Shown here piece after piece: positions 1-7,037 of a stretch of 10,080 nt of DNA. This DNA is from Oribacterium parvum (GTDB taxonomy: Bacteria; Bacillota; Clostridia; Lachnospirales; Lachnospiraceae). Below the pieces are notes generated by a model, which was not told where the DNA came from, did no database searches, and saw only the letters and a program-made list of their open reading frames with translations. Both the position numbers and the translations under genes were made by a program. Position 1 is the first letter of the stretch. Every line of letters begins with the position of its first letter. The DNA lies in assembly GCA_938022235.1 (NCBI GenBank), contig CALIEL010000097.1:1-10080 (forward strand), written 5' to 3'.

Positions 1-1
1 T

Positions 2-121
2 TTCAGTAAGTACCGGCGGGCTCAGATTACCCCCATTTTAGACCTATACCGGAAGGAAAGAACTGTCTTTTCCTACATTTTTACTGCTTCTCCAATTCTT
101 ATTCTAACAACGAACAATTAA
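2..121 (+). other. Unrecognised open frame running in from the window edge (39 codons, TAA at 119-121)
   Basis: One plus-strand frame stays open from base 2 to a TAA at 119-121. It could be the C-terminal tail of a gene lying left of the window and converging on the exporter gene. It reads FSKYRRAQITPILDLYRKER and then a hydrophobic, Thr/Asn-rich tail. The first 55 bases are visibly more GC-rich than the following DNA, and TACCGG occurs twice (11-16 and 46-51). I do not recognise the family; a transposase tail is only one guess. The frame is short enough to be chance. Bases 122-187 show no convincing terminator hairpin and no small gene after the exporter. Confidence 0.2.
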
Positions 122-187
122 TTTAAGCTTCAAATAAAATGTTCACATTACTTTTTAGAATATAGAATAAGTTCAATTTTGGAATTG

Positions 188-1855
188 CTATACGTTTAAC
201 AAATATGAATATGGAGATTGAGCCACTTGATTAAAATTTCCAACAGCTACTATTCTTGAATTCTCCATTACTACTATTTGATCGTATTGTTTCAGAATTT
301 GTGGATTGCTCTTATGACTGATAGTAACAATGGTTCCATTATACTTGAGAAACATATTTTCCAAAAAGTATGTATTCTTTGTATCCAATGCACTCATCCC
401 CTCATCCACAAATATAATCTCTGGTTCTCTAATAAAAACTCTTGCAATTGCTATTTTTTGTTTTTCTCCTCCTGATAAATTATTTCCATTATCTGATAAA
501 ACTGTTTTTACTCCATGAGGTAATTTTCTAATTAGTTCCTTTAGATTTACCAATTCAATAACTTTATCCAATTCTTTCTTCTCAACATCATGTCTTAAAC
601 ATATATTAAATTCTAATGTATCTTGAAATATATAAGGATCCTGTTGTACAAAATTAATTTTCTTCCTCAGCGATATTTCATCTATATCAGAAAGTTCTTC
701 GCCATCTATTTCTATTTTTCCAGAATACGCTTTATTAAGCTTTGTTAACACCTTTAATAAAGTGCTTTTACCACTCCCACTACTTCCTAGTAATACATAC
801 TTTTTACCTCGTTCTAATAATAAATCAAGGTTTTCTATTGCAAAACTTTGAGAACCCGAATAACAATAACTCAGGTTTTTTATCTCTATAGTTTTAATTT
901 CTTCTTGTAATACTTTCTCTTTATCTAATGTTTTCTCATAAGTTACTTTTTCCAGTATCCCGAGTATTTTTTGTTCTATCGGATAAATCGAATTCATTTC
1001 GGCAATGTAAAATGGTCCCTGATTTATAGGCAAAATAACATAGTTCATAACTTGCATGATTGCCAAAGCAGTTCCTATTGAAAAATAGCCTTTATGTGAT
1101 AAAAATGCAGCCAAAACAACATTTATAGACAAGATCAAAAATCCATTAGATGTTACCAATAACTGTATACAATCATCATAAAAATTAGATCGTAACCTGC
1201 TTTCCTCAACTTTTTTATTTGAATCATTTAGCTTTATTAAATATTCGTTTTCAAGCATAAAAAGTTTGATAGTTTCAATTCCGTATAATAGTTCTTTTAG
1301 CATACGAAAAAACTGTGCAGTAGCTTCTATATATACATTTTTTAATTCAGAACTTTTATTTACAAATAAACCTGGCAAATAAATACTAATTAATCCACAA
1401 GCCACAACAGACATTGCAATATATATATTAACATATATCAAATAGCCGAGCGAAAGTACAAATGAAGACATTGTTCTAACTAACATAAAAAGATTGATTA
1501 ATTTTTTTTCATATATCAAATCTACATCTTTATTTACAGTAGATATGAACTCCATATTATCGCAGCCCGGTTTATTTATGATATTACCTATTAAATCATT
1601 CTTAATGTCTTTACATATATAAGACGCTATCAGAAGGGATAGTCTCTGAAATGATGCATATAGGACTATATTTGACAAGATAAAAATAATGATTACAACA
1701 ATAATTCTCAAAAATCCTGAATTGTTATTTGTGATTGCAGTATCAATAATTTCTTTTAATATTATGCCTTTCCCAACATCCATTATTCCCAGTAAAATAC
1801 TAAGGAAAAAACTAAGGAATATAGAGTATTTGTATCTTAGAATATAGTTTGTCAT
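188..1855 (-). CDS. ABC half transporter (membrane domain plus ATPase), probable modified-peptide exporter
   Basis: This 555-residue protein fuses a type I exporter membrane domain to a nucleotide-binding domain and should work as a homodimer in the cytoplasmic membrane. Hydrophobic segments lie at about 10-35, 50-70, 120-165 and 235-280. The ATPase half has Walker A GSSGSGKST (357-365), a Q-loop FVQQDP near 405, signature NLSGGEK (459-465), Walker B IIFVDE (480-485), D-loop SALD and H-loop His514, so it looks active. The protein begins directly with the membrane domain. The roughly 130-residue C39 peptidase found in bacteriocin exporters that also cut the leader is absent. The start follows AAGGG with about 7 bases spacing. 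It lies 34 bases after the radical SAM gene with no terminator between, so the two are probably cotranscribed and this pump would export the modified peptide. A different substrate is possible. Base composition is AT-rich like the maturase gene and unlike prmA. Confidence 0.88.
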   Translation of the reverse strand: MTNYILRYKYSIFLSFFLSILLGIMDVGKGIILKEIIDTAITNNNSGFLRIIVVIIIFILSNIVLYASFQRLSLLIASYICKDIKNDLIGNIINKPGCDNMEFISTVNKDVDLIYEKKLINLFMLVRTMSSFVLSLGYLIYVNIYIAMSVVACGLISIYLPGLFVNKSSELKNVYIEATAQFFRMLKELLYGIETIKLFMLENEYLIKLNDSNKKVEESRLRSNFYDDCIQLLVTSNGFLILSINVVLAAFLSHKGYFSIGTALAIMQVMNYVILPINQGPFYIAEMNSIYPIEQKILGILEKVTYEKTLDKEKVLQEEIKTIEIKNLSYCYSGSQSFAIENLDLLLERGKKYVLLGSSGSGKSTLLKVLTKLNKAYSGKIEIDGEELSDIDEISLRKKINFVQQDPYIFQDTLEFNICLRHDVEKKELDKVIELVNLKELIRKLPHGVKTVLSDNGNNLSGGEKQKIAIARVFIREPEIIFVDEGMSALDTKNTYFLENMFLKYNGTIVTISHKSNPQILKQYDQIVVMENSRIVAVGNFNQVAQSPYSYLLNV

Positions 1856-1889
1856 TTTTATCCCTTTATACCTTGTTAAACGAAGCGTC

Positions 1890-3188
1890 TTAAATATATT
1901 GCGATATTATGTAAGTCTTTATTTTATCCACAAGAGTTGCATCAAAAATATCCCTCATACAGTCCTTTTCATTTTCTCCTTTTGCCCAGGTACATCCTCC
2001 ATAGCATATTGGAGCATACTTACAAAAGTTAATACATTTTGCCTCTTCCAAATGATAATCATACCATTTCTTATTATCTATAATTAACTTCCCATCAGTA
2101 CTTATTTTGCCATGAACATCACTATATAATAGCCCAGGACAAGCATATATGTTAAGTTGTTCATCCACTGTATATCCATTTGCTAATTTACCAATACACA
2201 GCCCACTAACTTCTTTAAATACCTTAATCCCATTTTCAATTAAATAATAATTTAACTTAACAATTTCTTTTGCCAATTCAATATCATTGTCCCTCTCATC
2301 ATTACCATCTAAAATGATCTCTCCTTGGGTTCCAAATATCTCATGGAATTTTATTGATGTAATAGCTTGTGCAAGATTATTATCAATTAAATAATCTATC
2401 AACTCTTTAGATTTGTTCACTGTTTCTTTGTTTACATTTATTCGCAAACATATCGTACTCAAAATATCTGAAGTTTTATATTTTTTAATTAATTTTAAAC
2501 TTGAAATAATCTTGTCAAAGCTCCCCTCCCCGTTGGGATATACTCGGAATGAATCATTAATCTCCTTAATTCCGTCTAGCGTAATTTGGATATTGTCTAT
2601 ATTATCCAAGTAAAATTTAATATTATTCTCATTAAATAAAGTACCATTGGTAATCAATACACACTGAATCACTAATTCTGGAAAAGCATCTTCTAGACGT
2701 CTCAGATCTGTAATTATTTGCTGACACATAGAATCATTAAACATTGGTTCCCCACCAAAAAGACTAACAGCAAATAATTTAGTATTATGTGTTTTTATTT
2801 CATTTTTAAAATATTCAAGAACCACTTTCCAATTGCGTTCAGTCATATACTTCTTACAATTAAGTTCTTTCCTTCTATCCTGATAACAATATGTACAATT
2901 TAAATTGCAAGCTGATGTTGTCGAGATAAATGCCGCCATTTTAGTTTTATCAAACTTTAACGAAGATATATTGCTCTTTAATCTTGAGACCTCAAATTCA
3001 TGGCTATCAACTATAATGCCATTTTCATATAAGCTAGTTTCTTCGTCTTTTGATAAATAAATTTCCTGATTTCCATACAAAAAGTCGACTAAATCGTGAT
3101 CACAAGAAATCAAACATTGAGATGCCAGATTGAAAAGATACTCTTTCCCTTCAATATCTAATAATAAATTATACTTTGAAGCTACCAT
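1890..3188 (-). CDS. Radical SAM/SPASM peptide maturase
   Basis: This 432-residue enzyme should reduce S-adenosylmethionine to a 5'-deoxyadenosyl radical and use it to modify a peptide, typically by thioether or carbon cross-links. The radical SAM cluster motif is CNLNCTYC (Cys94, Cys98, Cys101), followed by GGEP (145-148) for SAM binding. The C-terminal SPASM region has Cys331, Cys350, Cys385, Cys389, Cys395, Cys399 and Cys410. It includes the C-x5-C-x3-C signature and would hold two auxiliary [4Fe-4S] clusters. About 85 residues precede the radical SAM barrel. In related maturases this part binds the peptide leader (a PqqD-like recognition domain), which I infer but cannot prove here. The start is preceded by TAAGGAG at good spacing. 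Its exporter follows 34 bases downstream, and the candidate substrate peptide lies 294 bases upstream. The exact chemistry, such as sactipeptide or ranthipeptide, cannot be assigned. An anaerobic sulfatase-maturase role is unlikely because no sulfatase is present. Confidence 0.88.
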   Translation of the reverse strand: MVASKYNLLLDIEGKEYLFNLASQCLISCDHDLVDFLYGNQEIYLSKDEETSLYENGIIVDSHEFEVSRLKSNISSLKFDKTKMAAFISTTSACNLNCTYCYQDRRKELNCKKYMTERNWKVVLEYFKNEIKTHNTKLFAVSLFGGEPMFNDSMCQQIITDLRRLEDAFPELVIQCVLITNGTLFNENNIKFYLDNIDNIQITLDGIKEINDSFRVYPNGEGSFDKIISSLKLIKKYKTSDILSTICLRINVNKETVNKSKELIDYLIDNNLAQAITSIKFHEIFGTQGEIILDGNDERDNDIELAKEIVKLNYYLIENGIKVFKEVSGLCIGKLANGYTVDEQLNIYACPGLLYSDVHGKISTDGKLIIDNKKWYDYHLEEAKCINFCKYAPICYGGCTWAKGENEKDCMRDIFDATLVDKIKTYIISQYI

Positions 3189-3232
3189 TGTTTCTCCTTA
3201 ATTAATAGCGTTTTAGCAACTTTTTCTACCAT
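3182..3232 (-). other. Sixteen-codon open frame overlapping the maturase start
   Basis: ATG at 3232 opens a frame reading MVEKVAKTLLIKEKQW with its TAG at 3184-3182, seven bases inside the radical SAM gene, whose ATG is at 3188. The maturase ribosome site lies within this frame. If translated it could couple to the maturase. It has no clear ribosome site of its own, so chance is the simplest reading. Confidence 0.15.
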
Positions 3233-3248
3233 AGATAACTATCAGAAA

Positions 3249-3377
3249 TCACGTTATAGTCGGAATATAAATGATAAAAATTGTCCTTCCAAAAGCCAAT
3301 GCAATCTCTTTTAAAATATTACCCCCGACAATATAATCTCTTACAGTACTACTATAAATATCTATTTTTATAAGCTC
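3249..3377 (-). pseudogene. Startless 42-codon open frame between peptide and maturase genes, possible decayed gene
   Basis: One minus-strand frame is open from just after a TGA (3380-3378) to a TGA at 3251-3249. It reads ELIKIDIYSSTVRDYIVGGN and then an ILKEIALAFG-containing hydrophobic tail. No ATG, GTG or usable TTG lies at its head. It has a GG near the middle, as in leader cleavage sites, but this is weak evidence. A second frame through the same DNA (ending TAG, with FWKDNFYHLY) also looks protein-like but has no start. I do not recognise either; they may be a broken small gene or chance in AT-rich DNA. Confidence 0.15.
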
Positions 3378-3381
3378 TCAA
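3353..3381 (-). promoter_or_regulatory. Possible promoter for maturase-exporter genes
   Basis: On the minus strand TTGAGA (3381-3376) and TTTATA (3358-3353) are 17 bases apart, a fair match to a housekeeping sigma promoter. It lies about 165 bases before the maturase start and overlaps the left arm of the inverted repeat. Such matches are common in AT-rich DNA, so this is only a suggestion. Confidence 0.22.
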
Positions 3382-3625
3382 GTAAATTAACTGCTAAACT
3401 AATCTAACGTGGTATTGATATAACAACATATACAATATGAAAGTAGTTAAACGACAACTTCATTTCTTAAAAATCCAGAACATTATCTGATTCTTGTAAT
3501 GCAGTTTCCAAAAATTCCACAAAAATTGACTTCTGAAAATGTTAAGTAGCCTCTTTCTAAAATCTTGAATCTCATATCATTTTCTCCTTTCTTCAATTAA
3601 CTGCATTTACTCAAGAGCTTATAAA
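3367..3625. repeat. 21-bp inverted repeat enclosing the candidate peptide gene
   Basis: The arms are 3367-3387 and 3605-3625 and match at 19 of 21 positions. Each has the outer sequence TTTATAAGCTCT and the inner sequence AGTAAAT. In minus-strand RNA both mismatches become G-U pairs, so all 21 positions can pair. In plus-strand RNA they would be A-C mismatches. The stem would close a 217-base loop holding the peptide ribosome site and reading frame. It may be an mRNA stability or processing element, or alternatively the ends of a small non-autonomous transposable element of 259 bp. No clear target duplication was seen beyond a TA that is part of the repeat itself. Confidence 0.6.
3483..3575 (-). 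CDS. Candidate RiPP precursor peptide, 30 residues, two cysteines
   Basis: This small frame encodes 30 residues. It begins MRFKILERGYLTFSE, continues through VNFCGIFGNC and ends ITRIR. It starts 8 bases after a good ribosome site (GAAAGGAG), which is the main reason to believe it is translated; another ATG five bases upstream gives only Met-Ile-stop. The Cys-Gly-Ile-Phe-Gly-Asn-Cys stretch (Cys19 and Cys25), glycine and aromatic residues near the C-terminus, and a charged N-terminal half fit a leader-plus-core layout for a radical SAM thioether-type maturase. The gene lies just upstream of such an enzyme and its exporter, and 57 bases after the immunity-type permease. The leader is short and has no obvious double-glycine cleavage site. 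I know no named family that it matches. It is also enclosed by a 21-bp inverted repeat. It could instead be a chance frame or a leader peptide controlling downstream genes. Confidence 0.45.
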   Translation of the reverse strand: MRFKILERGYLTFSEVNFCGIFGNCITRIR

Positions 3626-3632
3626 CAATTTT

Positions 3633-6002
3633 TTACTCCCCTCTATTCATAATATAATTAGGAGTGTACTTGCTCTGTCTGCATACATAGAGTATGGACA
3701 GGAAGTAAGATAATACTATAAGGATTATTGCATAACAAAGTATATATCCATTAGGAAGATTGAATCGCAAGTCATAAATCCCCATTCCTTGTAACATAAG
3801 GATCAAAATTCTATTGGTGAATAATAATGACAACACATATCCTATAAAGGAAGCCATCATCAAAATCGGCAGGATGCTCATAGAAATCTGCCTTGCTATC
3901 TGATAGGTGGTGAAGCCCATTGCTCTCATCACCGCAAAATCACTTTCATTATTCAACACAACTGTCTTTACCAGTAAAATCACTGTAGTTAGCGTAATAA
4001 GCATACTTAGCAAAAGTACCCAGACGAGTATTGCCTTTACGTTGGCTATAACAGAAGCAAATTGGCTATTAAACAGCCCTTTGAAATTTTCGATATAAAC
4101 AATTTCATCCCCTATTTGAGATTGAATATTCGATATTGCTCCTTCTATATCCCTATCATGTTTTAAATATACATACATTGATTCCCACCTGGCATCCGGT
4201 TCTATTTTTAGGATACCCTCATAGCTAAAGAAAACATCCAGTCCTCCGGTATAGCTGCCTTGTGTCAGTCCGGTTACTACATACTCTTCCTCCGGAGCTT
4301 GCTCTTGATAATCATTTCTAATTGAAATCACATCTCCTATTCCTTTTTTTAAACTCTTGGAGAGATTAAGCGAAATGGCAATTTCATTGTCATAGAAAGG
4401 ATACCTTCCCTTGTATAATCCTATTTTTTCCAATTTCTCATAGTCATCATAAACCGTTATTCTTCCACTTACATTGTTATCACATAGGATTTCTCCCCCT
4501 CCGGGACCTATGCATTTTATGACTGCTTTGGTGTTATCCATATCGGATATTCTCTGATATAGCTTCTGAATATCTGCTTCTTCCCCGGGCTTTAAAACAA
4601 TATCAAATTTCTCCATACCACTGATTTGCGATAAACCGTCTTCTTTCTGAACAATATTGGAAAATAAAGTGATAAAAAATGAAGAGGATAATACTGCTAA
4701 GGCAACAATCAAGCAGATGGCTATATTTTGTTTCTTTCTACTAATCAATAAATAGATAGCCGATAAAAAGTCTAAGGATAACGGAATTTTCCCCAAAAAT
4801 GAATGACTGATTCCGCCATTATAATTAGCTCTTTGCCCTCTTATAGCTGCTACCGGAGTGATTTTCTTTACGGTAACGGTTGCATGAAAAGCAAATAGAA
4901 ATACTATAAATAGATTCAGCAATAGGATTTCTAATCCTCTCATCACGTGAAAAGAATTTACCCACTTCATACCGCTTTCTGCCGTTATGGAGGGAATGAA
5001 AGTGGATGCCAGTACAGCAGATAATAAAATCCCTAGAACGCTTCCCATAAAGCCTAAGAAAATATATTGGAATACAAAGGATAGTCGAATTTCCCTATCG
5101 CTAATGCCTAGGGCTTTCATTACTCCAATTGTTTTAAAATCCTTATAAAAACTGTCTTTAATTCTAAAATACATTACCAGACAAACCACTATCAGAGTTA
5201 CCATAGAAAAGAAAAGTATCGCAATACTGTAAACGTGTAATGTGGAGTGCATAGAATACCTAGCGGAAGCAATATCCGTATAGGTTCCATAAGGCGCCTC
5301 TTTGATGAGTGGGATAAAGTTTTGTTTTAAATCCTTATCTTCAGACTTAAGCAACAATAAAGCACTGTGGCTCTCATTTCCAAGAGAATTTTCCAATTCT
5401 GAGAAAGTTTTCTCCGGTACATCAAAGGCCATAACAGCTCGATTACCATATAAAATATCCTCCGTAAAACCGGCAATCATAAAGGTCTTATACTCACCAA
5501 GGTATTTTATAGATAAATTTTCTCCTAATTGAAAACCAAATAAGGTCTTGCACAGATAAGGAACAAAGATGGCATTCTCCGGCTGAGTCTCCATTTTTTC
5601 CACAACATTGACAGTAGATAAAAGATTGTCTCTATCGAAATTCCGTATAATCCACGAGCCCTGTAATTCTTCCTCATTTTCTACAGATATTGCTGTTTTT
5701 AAAAAAATTAAAGCATCTTCGATTTCATAGGCGGAATTCATTTCTGATTCTTTAATTAAAGCTTCAATTTCCCCTCTTTTCTTTTCTAAGTATTCTCTGG
5801 GAAATATAGCACTATAGTCTGCACAGTTTGTTGCTTTATAAACAGCCTTAAACAGGGAAGAAAAGCTATCTTCCATGGAGAAGGATATGCCTATCAAGAG
5901 CGAAGACACCGCAATCAAGAAAACAAAGATAACAGATCCATAAACAGTTTTTTTGATTTTAGAAAGGTTAAAAAGTAATATTCTTTTTATCATCATTACC
6001 AT
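3633..6002 (-). CDS. FtsX/MacB-type ABC transporter permease, probable peptide-resistance pump
   Basis: This 789-residue membrane protein is the partner of the ATPase gene it overlaps. One membrane segment (20-42) is followed by a large outside domain (about 43-255), then three segments (256-280, 309-335, 357-378). A fifth segment (427-448) is followed by a second outside domain (about 449-652), and three more segments follow (655-682, 707-732, 752-774). This is the duplicated FtsX plan, with the family-like motif VMKALGISDREIR after segment 2 and its copy VMRAMGFTTYQIAR after segment 6. Such pumps act on antimicrobial peptides, lipids or envelope stress, often removing peptides from the membrane rather than secreting them. 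Three in-frame ATGs lie near the start. The one at 6002 has AAAGGA six bases upstream and is preferred; the one at 5996 overlaps the ATPase stop as TAATG. Its place between a two-component system and a peptide gene suggests self-immunity. Confidence 0.85.
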   Translation of the reverse strand: MVMMIKRILLFNLSKIKKTVYGSVIFVFLIAVSSLLIGISFSMEDSFSSLFKAVYKATNCADYSAIFPREYLEKKRGEIEALIKESEMNSAYEIEDALIFLKTAISVENEEELQGSWIIRNFDRDNLLSTVNVVEKMETQPENAIFVPYLCKTLFGFQLGENLSIKYLGEYKTFMIAGFTEDILYGNRAVMAFDVPEKTFSELENSLGNESHSALLLLKSEDKDLKQNFIPLIKEAPYGTYTDIASARYSMHSTLHVYSIAILFFSMVTLIVVCLVMYFRIKDSFYKDFKTIGVMKALGISDREIRLSFVFQYIFLGFMGSVLGILLSAVLASTFIPSITAESGMKWVNSFHVMRGLEILLLNLFIVFLFAFHATVTVKKITPVAAIRGQRANYNGGISHSFLGKIPLSLDFLSAIYLLISRKKQNIAICLIVALAVLSSSFFITLFSNIVQKEDGLSQISGMEKFDIVLKPGEEADIQKLYQRISDMDNTKAVIKCIGPGGGEILCDNNVSGRITVYDDYEKLEKIGLYKGRYPFYDNEIAISLNLSKSLKKGIGDVISIRNDYQEQAPEEEYVVTGLTQGSYTGGLDVFFSYEGILKIEPDARWESMYVYLKHDRDIEGAISNIQSQIGDEIVYIENFKGLFNSQFASVIANVKAILVWVLLLSMLITLTTVILLVKTVVLNNESDFAVMRAMGFTTYQIARQISMSILPILMMASFIGYVLSLLFTNRILILMLQGMGIYDLRFNLPNGYILCYAIILIVLSYFLSILYVCRQSKYTPNYIMNRGE

Positions 6003-6769
6003 CCCATTTCCTTTAAAAAGCCATCCAATTGTTTTATTCTTTCTTTGTCCTTATCTGCTGTATATTGTCCCAGATTACACTCCCCGCAAATCACTCCATC
6101 CTTTAAATACAGTATGCGATTTCCTCTTAAAGCTGCATTAAAGTCATGGGTAACCATTAAGACGCTTCTACCCTGTTGATGAATATTGCTTAATAGATCT
6201 AAAACTCTACCTCCTGCTTCGGAGTTTAGTGCTCCTGTAGGTTCATCTGCAAACAATATGTCCGGCTCATTGATTTCCGCACGGACAACTGCAACTCTTT
6301 GTGCTTCACCTCCTGAAATGTCCGAGGGACTTTTATCCCAATTTTTTTCTTCAATATGAACCATTGAGAGCAGCCGCTTTGCTTTCTGCATAACTTCAGC
6401 ATTATTTTTATTTCTTAACAGACCACACAGCACAATGTTATCCAGAACCGTAAGATTATGAATCAAATTAATCTGTTGGAATACAAATCCACAGTGATTT
6501 TTTCGAAAGTCGGATAACGCATTATTGGATTTACCGGAAATCTCTTCATCTCTAAAGAAGACTCTTCCCAAGGAAGGCCTATCCATTCCAGAAAGCATAT
6601 AGAGAAGAGTTGACTTACCGGAGCCTGATGCTCCCATAACCACAGTAAAATCCCTCTCATAAATTTCTAAATCTATATTCTTTAAGATGTGTTCACTATG
6701 GTTTTTCGTTGAAAAGCTTTTACAGAGCTTTTCCGTTCTAATGATTATATTTTTATCATGATTCACCAT
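5996..6769 (-). CDS. ABC transporter ATP-binding protein, LolD/MacB-like
   Basis: This 257-residue cytoplasmic ATPase drives the FtsX-type permease encoded directly after it. Walker A GASGSGKST is at 46-54, the Q-loop at Gln98 in FVFQQ, the signature at ISGGE (151-155, with Ile and Glu in place of the common Leu and Gln), Walker B at ILFADE (171-176), the EPTGALNS D-loop region at 176-183 and the H-loop at His208. All catalytic positions are present. EPTGALN and the overall size are typical of the MacB/LolD/BceA group that pairs with FtsX permeases. The start follows AAAGGA at 7 bases. Stop and permease start overlap, so the two are translated together in equal amounts. The gene opens a new transcript: a terminator and a probable regulated promoter lie just upstream. 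The substrate is not known; a peptide is the likely choice given the neighbours. Confidence 0.9.
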   Translation of the reverse strand: MVNHDKNIIIRTEKLCKSFSTKNHSEHILKNIDLEIYERDFTVVMGASGSGKSTLLYMLSGMDRPSLGRVFFRDEEISGKSNNALSDFRKNHCGFVFQQINLIHNLTVLDNIVLCGLLRNKNNAEVMQKAKRLLSMVHIEEKNWDKSPSDISGGEAQRVAVVRAEINEPDILFADEPTGALNSEAGGRVLDLLSNIHQQGRSVLMVTHDFNAALRGNRILYLKDGVICGECNLGQYTADKDKERIKQLDGFLKEMGW

Positions 6770-6822
6770 TTTGCATTCCTTTCATGCTTCATTTCTGCTT
6801 GCACGACCCTTTTTCTATATTG

Positions 6823-6898
6823 ATTTTATCATTCAAAATCTTAGCAGTCTTTGCCTCTTCCTTAACAATTCTTAACTGACTCATCATGATTCTTAACT
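6823..6898 (-). promoter_or_regulatory. Operator-promoter with three CTTAAC boxes before the ABC operon
   Basis: CTTAAC occurs on the plus strand at 6861-6866, 6871-6876 and 6892-6897 (GTTAAG on the coding strand). The 10-mer ATTCTTAACT occurs twice exactly, 21 bases apart. Spacings of 10 and 21 bases put the boxes on one face of the helix, as expected for a dimeric OmpR-family regulator. Downstream on the minus strand TAAAAT (6828-6823) is a plausible -10, while the -35 position (AAGACT, 6851-6846) is poor, which fits an activator-dependent promoter. The response regulator at 8294-8980 is the obvious candidate binder, by inference. Confidence 0.5.
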
Positions 6899-6980
6899 AT
6901 ATAATGCCCATGATTTGCTTTATTCCATTTTCTAAAATGCTACTGAAAATACAGACTCTGCAATCAATACTCTGTACGAA

Positions 6981-7026
6981 CAAAAAATACTACAGGAAGT
7001 CTTCCTTTGAAAGTTTCCTGTAGTAT
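6981..7026 (-). terminator. Rho-independent terminator after the histidine kinase
   Basis: On the minus strand a perfect 12-bp stem (7026-7015 with 6998-6987, ATACTACAGGAA and its complement) has a 16-base loop and is followed at once by a run of six T (6987-6982, the first of which pairs in the stem). It starts 11 bases past the kinase stop codon. It should end the regulator-kinase transcript and make the ABC genes depend on their own promoter. Confidence 0.88.
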
Positions 7027-7037
7027 CATCCATCTGA

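Larger units (their letters stand above)
3189..3632. other. 444-bp gap between permease and maturase genes
   Basis: This is the only long space in the minus-strand gene series. It contains the candidate peptide gene (3575-3483), a 21-bp inverted repeat enclosing it, a possible promoter for the maturase inside the left arm, and a stretch (3249-3377) with a startless frame. AATTAACTGC occurs twice in direct orientation (3385-3394 and 3595-3604), beside each repeat arm. No rho-independent terminator with a T-run was found on the minus strand, so read-through from the permease gene into the peptide and maturase genes is possible. Confidence 0.6.

Noticed and set aside
2256..2265. CTTAACAATT, identical to part of the proposed operator at 6861-6870
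   Set aside because: It lies inside the radical SAM coding sequence without phased partners, so it is taken as chance.
3271..3336. Plus-strand 21-codon frame starting MIKIVLPKANA
   Set aside because: No ribosome site, opposite to all other genes, and short.
3404..3463. Nineteen-codon minus-strand frame starting MKLSFNYFHIV after the candidate peptide
   Set aside because: No ribosome site before its ATG, no cysteines, and typical of chance frames in AT-rich DNA.
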